From Chara braunii (taxonomy: Eukaryota; Streptophyta; Charophyceae; Charales; Characeae): 60,291 nucleotides of DNA. The notes beneath the pieces were generated by a model that saw nothing but the letters and a program-made list of their open reading frames with translations, searched no databases and was not told the DNA's origin. This document shows, in pieces, positions 49,901-60,291 of this stretch (position 1 is its first letter; every line of letters begins with the position of its first letter). Position numbers and translations under genes: made by a program. The stretch is taken from assembly GCA_003427395.1 (NCBI GenBank), contig BFEA01000005.1:4543123-4603413 (forward strand). The letters are read 5' to 3'.

Positions 49901-51765
49901 TTTCCGTAGGGCCTGGCCCATCGAAGTTGCGGACTTATTAGTCCAAGGGCCCTTTTTCTCCGCCTAAGGCCCCAAATTAGGACCGGAAGCCAAGGTCCCA
50001 AGCGCGGCTGCTTAGCGGTTTCCCTTCATTTTGGCCGTGCGATGAATTCCGGTACTACCGCAACTTACCCCGTCGGAGGGCTTGTAGTCGATCTGCTTTT
50101 ATGATCTGCCAGCCGTTAGCCTCAATAATTCCCCCAGGAGAATGCCCACGCAGAATTCAACGCCCCACTCCTCCCAGACGCCCAGGTCTTGATGCCCATG
50201 ACACGGGTCCAATGTCGAAATTTCTCGAAGTTGATCATGCTCTCGTTAGGCAAAACACTCAAATCCAGCTCCTGTCAGCGTTATTATCAAGGAAGTAAAG
50301 GACTGCGTAAGGCTGGAGCCGCCCAACAATGGGACCTCTCAACTTCCTTATTCTTTTCCTTACCGTCCTCTATTTCCTACTGATCCATTTTCCATGGGGC
50401 GTCCTTTCCATGCCACGCGGCCGTCAAAACCCCTTTTACCGCTTTGTCACGTCACAAGCCCTTGGTCCGCTTGTTTCAAAAATAATATCTTTTGCACTTG
50501 ATCTTCGTGACCTCTGCATTTTTAATATGTCGTTGACGTCAACATTCCGATCATTCTTGCCTTGGAACGGAGTCGTTCTGCCCATGTCTGTCCATCTATT
50601 CCTTTCAAAAAAAAAAAAAAAAAAAAAAAAAAAACAATCCTCGAATGTAGCTTCAGATGTTGGTAGGAGCAGACATCTCTATCTACTTCCAAGGAGACTC
50701 CATCTATTAGTGGGCAGTTGCACCTGTTGGAAAACGGGCCCAACAACCCCTTTTACAAATTAAAAGAAATCACACATAAATTATTCCCAGGGGAGTGCCT
50801 CCAGAGTTCGACAACCGGGCTGTTGAGCAGCAAACCCTTAAACTATTCCACCACACTCTTTGAGGCCAGTTGTTCCTCTCCCATTGAGTTGCAAACCCCT
50901 AAACCCTTTTCCCTAAACCCTTAATTCTTCAACCCTTCTTGTGGTTATGGGGAAAACTGTCTTTTCCAGTTTCCCCCATAATCCTCTCAAACTATCCCTC
51001 ATTCTTGTTATTGGACTCTCCCTAAGTCTAGTTGATGTCTTTGCCCCATAGCGCCACTTCTACTGCGGCCCCTGCTTTTTCCTGTGTGTCTTGTTGGTCC
51101 CGAGTCCCATCTCGGGCCCTTGGTCTCAGTGGTCTTGTTCTCGTCGCTCATCTTGCCTTTCCATTTTCTCTCATCACATCCTTACGGACTCCTCTACTGT
51201 ACACATTCTTGTTATATATCCTGTCTCACGTGCCAGGACTAGATTTGAGAACCAAAGGTTCCAGCAATGGGCAATTACCCGTGCTCACTTTCAGGGTGGC
51301 AAACCTCAACTCCATACAAGTCTCAACTCATCCCACTGCGCCCAATCCCGATAGAGAAACACTAGCTACTGATCGCGTTAACCCCAACGAAAATTGCCAC
51401 CTCGACAAAACAGCGATGGCTAGCGGCAGAGGGATCGGGTTGAACAAATAAGTGCACGCACACAATATCCCTGGTCGACTGCGCATGCGGCCGGGTGTGC
51501 GACGAAGTTGACACGTGACACTTGTGCTAACAGGGAAGAGGGGTAGGAGGCCGGCAACGATCTCACACACACTCTACGGACGGGGATCAACTATTAGTCG
51601 AGAAGGGAAAGAGGGTATCAACATACCCCAAATATCCTGGGTCCGCACTCATGCGCTAAGCAAGATGAAGACACCACACACCTTCAATACCCATACATCC
51701 ATAGACTTTCTGATAGCAAAACATTTAACATCCATATACGAACAACCAAAGCCATACACACGACT
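49901..51765. other. Unrecognised non-coding sequence
   Basis: No convincing gene. Poly-A at 50607-50634. CCCTAAACCC-like words at 50886-50925. A 65-bp stretch at 50688-50755 (CTCCATCTATT, GCACCTG-TGGAAAA-GGG) also occurs at 53533-53600. Frames of 100-145 codons (50329-50763, 51032-51451) show no domain. Confidence 0.35.
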
Positions 51766-51911
51766 GCGTATCCACACTTAGTCTTTAGCATATATACAAC
51801 CAATGGATGAAGCCTCCATGGAGAAGAAGCGAGTTCCTCGCGTATCCACACTTAGTCTTTAGCATATACAACCAATGGATGAAGCATGGATGGAGAAGAA
51901 GCGAGTTCCTC
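51766..51911 (+). repeat. Tandem duplication, two ~73-bp units
   Basis: 51766-51839 and 51840-51911 share GCGTATCCACACTTAGTC, TTTAGCATATA, CAACCAATGGATGAAGC and GGAGAAGAAGCGAGTTCCTC, differing by a TA insertion and two or three substitutions. Confidence 0.9.
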
Positions 51912-53525
51912 GCTATTCAAAAATCACAACCACGCTGACACTCTGTGTGCGCAGCCACCAAACCGGACGGAACGCGAGCCAGTCATAGCCGCCATTCCCG
52001 TCTCCATCATTGCTCGGTCCCTCCGGCTGCCTTACCCCGAGTCTACCACTAATTCCACCCCACGCTGGCACTTCGCCTATTCCTTGGGCACGTCGAGCCT
52101 GTTCGGCGCCGCAAGGTCAAGATCGTGAAGGTGTTGGGCAAATTTATACCAGGGCATCAACATGCAATGTGGATAGCGAGGGGCGTAGATGAGGAGGAGA
52201 GAAGGAAGAAGCTTCCAGAAAATCGACGAAGGCGGATGATTGAATTTTTTGCTCACTTGGGGTGGTTGTTCAAGCCGCATGCGTCAGTCCGCCTTTGTGG
52301 CTTGATCCAACCAACCCAACTGGTGACCAATCAACCACACCAAAGAATCAATGATGGTATCTGACGAACGGACTGGAGGAAGACAAAGAGGTGCACCGAG
52401 ACGAAGGACAGCAAGAAAGGGAGTTGGCGTGCCCGCGCAAAGCGGGAAGCGAGCTTGCGTGGCAAGCAAGATTTAAAAAACGGCCGCCCGTGCGCCTTCT
52501 GATGCAAGGAAATATCAAAAATGCAACCAAAGTTCATAACTGTTTCTTAAAACTCCCTCGCAGTTACTTGTGCGCGGCGTGAGACTACTTTGAACAAGGA
52601 CAAGGGCAAATCCAAAGGATGCATGCAGAATCGCAGATGGCCCTAAGGAATTCAAAACGGACCAGATTTCTGTAGTCAGCCAAGATTCATACATCGGGGA
52701 TTACTTGGGGCTTAATCCGAAGGGTACGCAAAGCCGCGAGGTACGACACTTGGCTTATCACAAGCGTGGCGAACAGTCGCTGACGACTACCGCGGTGCAC
52801 CTCAGAGGTTTGCCAGCCATTTCGTGAACAAATCGTCGATCCATCACGCCATTCCTGCTGATTGGGGGAGCGATGATGCGTGGCCGCCTGCTTGCAGGAG
52901 AAAAAAACGAGTCATTTTGCGAAACCAGAAAATGACAACACAGTTCGCAATGATGAAAAGGGAAGCGCAGCTACGAGTAAAATGGCCAGTCTTAGCGTTA
53001 GCCAGACCCCCCCCCGGCAACCCCACCCCATCTCTGACAACCGCTGTTGGCAATCCCTTCATTGTCAGATAGCTATGCTTACAGGGGTCCCCTCTATATA
53101 TCCTTAGGAGTAGTAGTAGGTAGGTAGTAAAAGGCAAAACAAAATTGAGAGAAGAAGATAGTGTAGTTTTATTTATAAAAAACACACACGCACACACACA
53201 AAAAAATAAAATAAAATAAAAATCATCACGAACTCAATTTCCTAAAATGAAAACGACGACAAAAACAAAATTTCGTCCTTTTCTTTTCCTTTTGTTGCGA
53301 AGTCAGGCCCACGGGATGTCCAGAAAACATGAGGGCGGACATCCCTGACACCCCCTCGGATGTCTCCACCATGGGAATCACCGGTCCCACCTCTTGGGTC
53401 ACTGGCCTGTTGACACCCGCTAATCTGGATGCCGACCGGATGCGCGTACACCGTTTCGCCTTGCCGGGACCACCCGTCGACGCAAATTTATGACGGGGGG
53501 GTTAGTTGTGGTTGAAGTGCTCCCC
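51912..53525. other. Unrecognised non-coding sequence
   Basis: No gene recognised. Frames of 60-117 codons overlap on both strands without motifs. A/T-rich stretch with CA repeats at 53100-53230. Confidence 0.35.
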
Positions 53526-53532
53526 TGCGCTG

Positions 53533-53600
53533 AAGGCTCCATCTATTCCTGGGGAGCTGCACCTGCCGGAAACTGGGTCCAGCGTCCCAATATGGTGCAA
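53533..53600 (+). repeat. Dispersed ~65-bp repeat shared with 50688-50755
   Basis: CTCCATCTATT, TGGGGAGCTGCACCTGCCGG and AAACTGGG-CCA match 50688-50755 in order and spacing. Confidence 0.55.
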
Positions 53601-53833
53601 TGGTACAATGCTACAAAGAACATTGTCCTGAAGAGTAGGGACTGTGTGAAGGGACACAATAGACTGCCTCTTCAGCCTTTATCCAGTCCGCCTGAAAAAG
53701 GAAGCAATTGCCTTGCAGCATTATACCCCTCAGTCCCTAGCTGGCCCAGACTATTTACAGCACGGCGAATAGCAGAAGAGGCACCAACCACATTCCTTCC
53801 AGTTGTCGCTCGCTTGTTGACTCTTCCTTGCTG

Positions 53834-53889
53834 CCCTTGTGCAGGGGCCGCGCTAATCTTTCTCTGTATCGTTCCAATGGATGTCCTCG
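53834..53889 (-). pseudogene. U6 snRNA-derived fragment, minus strand
   Basis: The minus strand reads GAGGACATCC, ATTGGAACGATACAGAGA, AAGATTAGCGCGGCCCCTG and CACAAGGG, the U6 core with a deletion before ATTGG and an inserted A in AGAGAAGATTAG. The sequence on both sides does not continue as U6, and no terminator follows. Long frames crossing it on both strands (53490-54002 plus, 53672-54247 minus) are therefore doubtful as proteins. Confidence 0.78.
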
Positions 53890-54189
53890 AGAACCTTTTG
53901 CAAATTTCTCGTGTTGAGGGGGTGCCCAGGGGAGAATATCTGTCAGCTTTTAAGTTCGAGATTTCGGTGTCCAGCTGCATGAGGAGTGGGAATACCCATT
54001 GAGCCTTTTGCACCCTTTGGTAAACCACTAGTGCACCATGGGATGTTTCCGCTGCAGCGCCCATGTACACTAAAGGCCTTTTCAACCCACCAACCTTGCT
54101 GCAGCGCATCCAATACAAAATGGATGGGAGAATAAATTCACTGCAGGAGGAGGAGATCCCCTGCTGTGGAAGGGTTGAGAATCCCTGAT

Positions 54190-55090
54190 GGTGTTGTATC
54201 AGGGCGTGTGGTAAAGGAGTTGGTGAGGTCATGATAATAAAGCTCACATCATCTTCTTCGTAATTGATTATTGTGTCGATCGTGTTCTGATCCCCTGCTG
54301 TGCACTGGTGGTTTATTCCAAGTTTGACATTTCATCTCCAGTAGTACGCGCAAGTGTGAGGCTGGCCACCCAATTTTCTGATTGTACTTGTCGTAACAAG
54401 CGAAGATCAGTTGACATTCCTCGAGTTGTATCACGACCCTGCACTGCATCCAAAACTTTCGAGGCCCAACCACACATTGGTTCAGCAAGTCAGGTTCAGG
54501 CTGGCAGGGGGTCTGTCACAACAGCTTTGAGACGAGTGGCGTGTGAGGTCTACTTTTGCCATTTTTCATACGTGGGGGTACCAGACAGTTGCAGCACGCC
54601 AGTTGGTTACAGGGCAACGTGAGCCTTCCCTGGCTCTTTCCAGAAGCAGCAGCTGCGTTGTACAGTTGAGCCCACAGCTCGTACGGTTGAGGCCCTGGGC
54701 ACACGCATTGAGAGGCCGACAAGTCACGCAGCGGCCACGGACCAATGAGAAAGCAGCTCCTTCGTCACACACATGCCACGAGCCAATGGGATTGCAACGA
54801 ACACTCGGAGCCTCGTGGGCTACCTGGACGTGCCTAAATGCACGGGGCCCAGGCCAGTATCTGAAACTGGTCCTAGGCGCAGATACTGGGGCCAGACTGG
54901 AAACTCACCCAGCCAGGCCCAAGGCACGACAAACAGGGCTCACTTTCCACAAAGGAAAGTGAGCACTCCAGCCAAAGATCATTCTGGCCTGTGCAGGCAA
55001 TGTGGCCACGCTGCTGCGTTGACGAACAAGCAGCTGCGCTAGTGCTGCTGGTCAGAGCTCGCACGGGCATTGGAGGTGAGAGGGGCGCTG
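54190..55090. repeat. Hairpin-bearing block HP-D
   Basis: Hairpins include CCCTGAT/ATCAGGG at about 54192-54213, CCAGTATCTG/CAGATACTGG at about 54853-54891, GCTCACTTTCC/GGAAAGTGAGC at about 54938-54964, and GCCTGTGCAGGC near 54990. GCAGCTGC/GCTGCTG words lie around 55020. Density is lower than in HP-C. No gene is recognised. Confidence 0.5.
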
Positions 55091-56100
55091 CGGTGGCAGC
55101 GGGCGCACGGTGGCCATAGCCGGGCTGCTGGGCGAGTGCATGGTGATGGCGATGGTGGTCTTAGGGTAGGAGGCGCATGCCGAGGGGAGACAGGGATGGT
55201 GAGGAGAGGAGTGAGACACGTATCTGGTGTATGCTGGCAGTCTGCATTGGCAATGATGTCACGTACATTGGTCTTCAACTTCGATGTGAACCTCTTGCAT
55301 GAACGTAGATAGGCTAGATAGGCTGAGTAGTGTGCCCTACCAGTGGGCGCTGAGCGCCAATCAGGAGCGACATCGGATACTATGTTGGTGTGGCCAGAGA
55401 CCGTCGACATTGACATCTGGGTTCATTGTATTGCTCTTATTTGGATGGGTATCTTGGTGCGTTGTTCTCTCTGCTTGGTACATGACTATCTCAGTCTATC
55501 TGGACTACAGTGTGATTTTGCAATTTGGATTTCTGTCTATTGCAGAATTATCTTGACCAATGTAAACCGCCAGTACATCAACCAGGCAAACTTGAGAATC
55601 CAAATTGAGCCAATCCAGTCCTTTGGAAGTTTGGATGAACAGTGTTACCGAACCAAACTGGCCAGCGGTGCCAGCCAAGAAAGAAAAGAAATGTGCCCTT
55701 GGCGGTTCGTTTTTAAATGGTGCACAGTACAAATCCACGCGCGTTGGGAAAAAGAGGCTCAGAGGTCCCCGTGGTTTTAGATCACTCATTGGACAGAATG
55801 CATAGCGAATGATAGCCCTTACTACATCGCCAGAGACACTTGTGTGAGTAATGCCCTTCAGCTCCTCCAGCCTGGTGATCGCAATTGCCCTTCATGAAGT
55901 CCAGAAGACAAGACCATTTCCATAAGAGCATCAAGACGCAACACCATACCGATCATGCAAAAGTTGTGTTCTCTCAAGTTTTGAGCTTGAACAGTTGTTA
56001 CAGCCATTTGTACCACAAGCACCACCTTCTGCCCACAGGACATTCAAGTGCATCCCACTGAACGACTGAGGGTTAATTTGATGCACTTGACGCAGCAACC
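55091..56100. other. Unrecognised non-coding sequence
   Basis: No gene recognised. The 145-codon plus frame at 55343-55780 has no domain and overlaps other frames. Confidence 0.35.
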
Positions 56101-56108
56101 TGTGTACA

Positions 56109-56294
<186 letters not shown>

Positions 56295-56664
56295 GCTGGC
56301 ACAATTCCAGCAAAGCACTGTTTCACTTCATAGACAACTAAGTTGGCATACACATCCATTGTGATGTGGATCTGGGACAAAGATACTTTTCACAGAAATT
56401 TTCTGTCAAGTTCCGAATCCTCATGATAACACTGAAACGCCATCTTTCTGCCAAATAGGTCAATGTTCAAGGACCACTCCGCCGAGAAGTCATTTCACAT
56501 ATACACTCGATCAAATGTAGAAAAGGGTGTTTTTGCACATATAACCTCTGCTATACACAAAAACGGAAGGCATTCTGCATATGCCCTCCAATGTAGGTGC
56601 TGCAGAGAGAAACATATACCTTCGCACACCGGATCTGTACATGAAGAAAAGGACGCAGCAGTCC

Positions 56665-56745
56665 AGTTGATGTAGCTCGGTGGTTAGAACACCGGTTGGA
56701 AATGCGCATTGTTGTATAAGGTTGCGGGTTCAAAACCCCACAGCC
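56665..56745 (+). tRNA. tRNA-like sequence (possible SINE head)
   Basis: GATGTAGCTCGGTGGTTAG fits the 5' end plus A box of a tRNA, and GCGGGTTCAAAACCCC the T arm with B box (GGTTCAAAACC). The A-to-B distance is about 54 nt, 10 longer than usual. The acceptor and T stems have mismatches, so a functional tRNA is unlikely. A tRNA-derived SINE head is the simplest reading. Confidence 0.45.
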
Positions 56746-57084
56746 TTGTGCATGGACACCGGCAGGGTGTTAGATTGACGCACGGCTGGACACACATCCC
56801 CTTGGGCTGACACATGGTACTATCACAGATACTGCCTGCGCACCACCCAAGGGCAGTCCATGGTGTTGTATGTTGGTTCTGGGTTCCGCAGGGGTTGCTT
56901 GGGGGTGTTGGTTCTTGGGTGTTCTGTTGATCTCCCCAGTCTGGCATATCACACATTCGTGCCATTTCCAATACTTGACCATATGGTGGAGTCTTTGATT
57001 ACATGTTACAAGGTCACGGACTTGAGTTGGTTCGGACCTTGGGGGGGTGTCCTTGTCCAGCTCGCCCCGTTCTCTCCTCGATAT

Positions 57085-57305
57085 ACACACATGATGCTGT
57101 CTGTACATCCCGATACATAGATTCACAGAGCACACACAGCCTTCGGGCATACATATCGCCTACAGGCTATATACACAAGTTTCCACACACGATGCTGTCT
57201 GTACATCTCGATACATTGATTCACAGAGCATACACAGCCTTCGGGTATGCATATAGCTTGCGAACTACACATCGCCTACGGGCTACATGCACAGGTTTCC
57301 AGGTG
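57085..57305 (+). repeat. Tandem duplication, two ~100-bp units
   Basis: CACACATGATGCTGTCTGTA, CATC-CGATACAT-GATTCACAG, AGCA-ACACAGCCTTCGGG and CGCCTAC-GGCTA-ATGCACA are repeated at 57090 and 57185 with a short insertion in the second unit. Confidence 0.8.
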
Positions 57306-57423
57306 CGTACATACATACAACTATAATATCAGGCTGGGGGGTCTAGTCACTGGTGGGGTCTAGTATCCGCAGTAGGTTCAGGTAAGGGATTCCTACTGAC
57401 ATTCGGATAGAACTGTCTGGTGG

Positions 57424-57424
<1 letters not shown>

Positions 57425-57462
<38 letters not shown>
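57425..57462. repeat. (TA)n microsatellite
   Basis: About 38 bp of TA. Confidence 0.95.
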
Positions 57463-57464
<2 letters not shown>

Positions 57465-57814
57465 CTTAGACCCTAGGGTAAGGGTAAGGATATAAGCCGC
57501 TCAGGCCAGTCTGAGTTCCGCCTGGCCTTGGGTAAGCTAGGGGAAGGACGGTAAGACTGCTTCAGTGGGTGCTACACACTGAGGTAGGGTAGTGGGATAG
57601 GGGGTGCACTAGGAGTATTGACGTGAGGATGGGATGGGAGGTGATCTCATATTCCAGGACACCCACGGCTCACAGCTCCAGGTGATCACTGTGCACTCAG
57701 TGACTGGCCTCTACAACACCCTGGACTTTTTGAAAAAGGAAAGAAAAAAAAAAGAAAAAAAGAAAAGAAAAGGACGCAGTTATATACAATAATGAAAAGG
57801 TGTGTGCCTGTTGG

Positions 57815-57890
57815 AATGAAGCAGGGCTCAATCCCTGGACCTCATATTTGCACGCATGGGCGGTACCTCCTACCTATGTAGCAAAACCCC
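57815..57890 (-). tRNA. tRNA-like sequence, minus strand (possible SINE head)
   Basis: The minus strand has TTGCTACATAGGTAGGAGG (A-box-like), CGTGCAAATATGAGGTC and CCAGGGATTGAGCCCTG. The last is a perfect 5-bp T arm with a B-box-like GGGATTGAGCC. No oligo-T follows. The D-arm deviates from consensus. It may be the head of a tRNA-derived SINE, related in kind to that at 56.7 kb. Confidence 0.4.
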
Positions 57891-58244
57891 TCTCAAGCGT
57901 CCACACCTTCACGATTCATGTTCCTGCTGGAACTCAGGCCCACTGTTGTGCCTGCCTGTCCAGTTCCCCCAAAATGCTGTGAGCGCAGGGCACAGTCATT
58001 CCTCGTCTGCACCCTCCCACCCAGAGCATTGTTACATCTGCATCCCAGATGATTCTGTGAGGCAGGACCTGCTGAGGGAGGTCACCTCGGGGATGGAAGG
58101 CCACTTAGGTCGTTGTAGCATATGGATGTAATGAGAGCTAAACCTCTCTCAGCATCAGTTTCCCAGATGGCAACGTACAATGTGGCTCCCCGAGTGGGGG
58201 CCGAGGTTGAAGAGACAAGTGCCCTTATTCAAACATATATTCTT

Positions 58245-58480
58245 CAAGCGCCTCACTATACTCTGTCTACGAGCCAAAACCGGGATAGTCCAGTTATCAT
58301 CCTCGCTATATTCTGTCTACTGAGAGTAGTTACAGCTCAGTTATCTGTATATTCTATCTACGAGCCAAATCCAGGATAGTCCAGTTATCATCCTGGCTAT
58401 ATTCTGGACTGTTCTTCAAGAGCCTCGCTATATTCTGTCTACTGAGGGTAGGTACTGCTTGTGCAAGTCATATTTTACAA
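58245..58480 (+). repeat. Diverged tandem units with GGATAGTCCAG
   Basis: CTATATTCTGTCTAC, GAGCCAAA-CCGGGATAGTC and CAGTTATCATCCT alternate about three times. A further GGGATAGTCCAGTGATCATC lies at 58782-58801. Confidence 0.7.
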
Positions 58481-58571
58481 TCTACACTTCAAGAGCATGG
58501 TTGTCTATGGTGTAGTGCCTGTATAATAGTTGAATACTGCCCCCTGTGATCACCAAATGAAATTAAATAGG

Positions 58572-58588
58572 CCGCCGCTTCGCGGCGG
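58572..58588. other. GC-rich hairpin
   Basis: CCGCCGC-TTC-GCGGCGG, a perfect 7-bp stem. Confidence 0.85.
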
Positions 58589-58589
58589 T

Positions 58590-59520
58590 AACAGTCAACG
58601 CTGCGCCCATCCATTTACATTTCATTTCACTTGGAGTCATCCATTCCATCCGGCATGGTTCTGTTTAACAACACGGAGGCACGAGGATCGATCGATGATA
58701 ATTGCTAGGTTTATAGAACGTTGTACCCGTTTCTGGGCACTTGTGTATTCTGACAGGGCTGAAATCTTGCTATATGAAACCGGGATAGTCCAGTGATCAT
58801 CCTCGTCTCATGAGTGTGGAGAACATCGGGGGGAGGGGAGCATGGCGAGAAACGTAGCAGGGTTATGAGGTAAGCACCAGGGCTATGGGCCACGCCCCTC
58901 TTGCACTGAGAAAGTACACGTGACTGTCCTCTCCCACCTCTGACTTGGACACGATGATCCGATTGAACAAATGTTCACGACTCTCAATTCCACAGACCAT
59001 GGAGGCTCACATTCATGTAACAAGGGGTTGAAAGCAAACGACTGCTATCAATGAACACACATCTACCCCTGCCCTCCGTTTTCCCAAGTTCATAAATGCT
59101 CGCTGAGGTGTACCCCCCAAATGTTCCTATACACGAATGCCCACCTCGCCCTCACCTTGTGCATTCCGAGCTTCACACACCTGAAAAGACTGTTTTGTCA
59201 GAGTTTCACGGACTCATCAGTATATATTGTCACATAACTATGCACTAAAAGAGTGCACTTTGTGAAACAAACGGCAAAAATTAAAAATTTAAAAACAAGA
59301 CAAACATGAAGGGCACACTGAAACCATTCATTCTTCTCATTCTTCTTTTAACTCCCCTTTCACCGTGACTCTCACGTACAAGGCTCGCCATGTTGATGAA
59401 GTTGAGCGTGAGTACAAGGCTCACCCGTGTACCATAACGGCCCACTTGTACGCTGTGAAAAAGAGGCAGAGTGAAGGGGGAGGGGATAAACACAGGGAGG
59501 AGAGATGAAGAACAGACCTG
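58590..59520. other. Unrecognised non-coding sequence
   Basis: Nothing recognised beyond short, motif-free frames. Confidence 0.35.
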
Positions 59521-59525
59521 AGTTG

Positions 59526-59640
59526 CACGGCGTACACGTACGCAGTCCCCGCGCACATGCGTACACGCGTACATGTATGCACGTGCGCGCGTACGTACCG
59601 CGTACGTGTGCGCGTGTACGTCAAAAAGGGCCCCGCGTAC
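59526..59640. other. Alternating purine-pyrimidine tract (Z-DNA-prone)
   Basis: Words such as ACACGCGTACATGTATGCAC and GTGCGCGCGTACGTAC keep almost strict purine-pyrimidine alternation for about 90 bp. Confidence 0.7.
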
Positions 59641-59714
59641 GTGGTAGCAGGGGACCCTTTCCGGGCCGGTTTTTGGCCCAATCGGGGTTGGGGTTAGTGG
59701 GGTGACCGTGTGTC

Positions 59715-60175
59715 TGCCCATCAGTCTGTCTGGCTGGCTGTACAGCTGTCTGTCAGTCTGTCAGTCTCTCAGTCAGTCAAGTTGTGCCGTGGTCAATTTG
59801 TCTGTCTGTTTGTCTGTCTGTTTGTTTGTCTGTTTGTCTGTCACTCTGGGTGGTTTGTGTGTGTTTGTCTGTCAGTCTGTCTGTCTGTCTGCAAGAGCCT
59901 GTCACATGTACCTGTCTGTCTGTCTGTCTGTCTGTCTGTCACTCTACCACCCTGTCCATGTGCCACGTCATTCTGTCACCCTGTTCATATGCGTGTCTGT
60001 AGGTCTGTCCATCTGTGTGTACGCAGCTGTCTGTCGGTCTGTTTGTCAGTCTTAGGTAGCTGTCTGTCGATCTGTCCGTCTGCCTGTTTATCCTTCTGTC
60101 CGTCTATCTGTTTGTCTGTTATGTCTGACTGCAGTGACTGTCTGTCTGTCTGTCACTCACTCTGTTAAGCAGTCC
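59715..60175 (+). repeat. (CTGT)n tetranucleotide repeat
   Basis: CTGT/TTGT array with interruptions. Purest at 59800-59850 and 59865-59940. Cys/Val/Ser-rich frames over it are artefacts. Confidence 0.92.
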
Positions 60176-60208
60176 GTATGTGACAGTCAAACTGTCTGAC
60201 AGACAGAC

Positions 60209-60209
<1 letters not shown>

Positions 60210-60275
<66 letters not shown>
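60210..60275. repeat. (TG)n microsatellite
   Basis: About 66 bp of TG near the window end. Confidence 0.97.
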
Positions 60276-60279
<4 letters not shown>

Positions 60280-60291
60280 CTGTGTATGTGT

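Noticed and set aside
50886-50925. Interstitial telomere repeat (CCCTAAA)n
   Set aside because: Only two or three CCCTAAACCC-like words, imperfectly spaced; not an array.
53490-54247. 170- and 191-codon frames on opposite strands
   Set aside because: Both run through the U6-derived fragment, and neither has a domain, so neither is credible as a conserved protein.

Overview
This is gene-poor, repeat-rich nuclear DNA of a eukaryote, most likely of the green lineage. A charophyte-like alga would fit, but that is inference. Three things point there. The U6 snRNA relic at 3925-4000 has the plant-type 5' half (CTTTGGGACATCC). A primer-binding site at 47255-47272 is complementary to the 3' end of plant-type tRNA-Asp. 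The abundant Ty3/gypsy relics include chromodomain-bearing chromoviruses. There are no operons or convincing intact host genes. Most long open frames are fragments of retroelements, and three N gaps interrupt the assembly.

Layout. 1-3.1 kb: a 5'-truncated chromovirus (A, minus) abutting an inverted piece of its own 3' region. 3.9-4.3 kb: U6-derived then 28S-derived sequence, both plus. 4.6-9.0 kb: a second decayed chromovirus (B, plus) with gag, protease, RT, RNase H, part of integrase and an LTR fragment. 10.2-11.8 kb: hairpin array HP-A. 12-16 kb: possible exons, simple repeats and a minisatellite (R units). 16.6-17.9 kb: dispersed repeat DR1 with a tRNA-like module; a second copy lies at 31.1-32.3 kb. 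18.0-18.5 kb: integrase relic between two related hairpins. 19.0-19.4 kb: two 28S fragments in opposite orientations. 22.0-22.9 kb: hairpin array HP-B. 23.1-25.0 kb: chromovirus relic C (minus) against an LTR (plus). 27.0-29.2 kb: hairpin-dense HP-C. 29.5-30.7 kb: decayed tandem repeats and one uncertain reading frame. 32.3-33.0 kb: inverted LTR copy.

33.0-47.3 kb is one very large minus-strand Ty3/gypsy element: PBS, unidentified reading frames, gag, protease, RT, RNase H, integrase. Two TIR elements interrupt it, each with target-site duplications: a 1.5-kb hAT-like element with a perfect 8-bp TSD, and a 1.94-kb element that splits the RT. It also carries an assembly artefact: a 38-bp Nextera junction adapter between two identical 165-bp copies. 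47.3-60.3 kb is mostly unrecognised sequence with minisatellites, an antisense U6 fragment, another hairpin block (54.2-55.1 kb), two tRNA-like sequences and large microsatellites.

The least explained structure is the set of short-hairpin arrays. In HP-A and HP-B the loop is conserved while the stems change sequence but keep pairing. Both arrays lie about 260-300 bp downstream of the same 50-bp conserved 'head', which looks like an exon end followed by a ~110-nt intron. All calls were made by eye from the sequence; no database search or alignment program was run.
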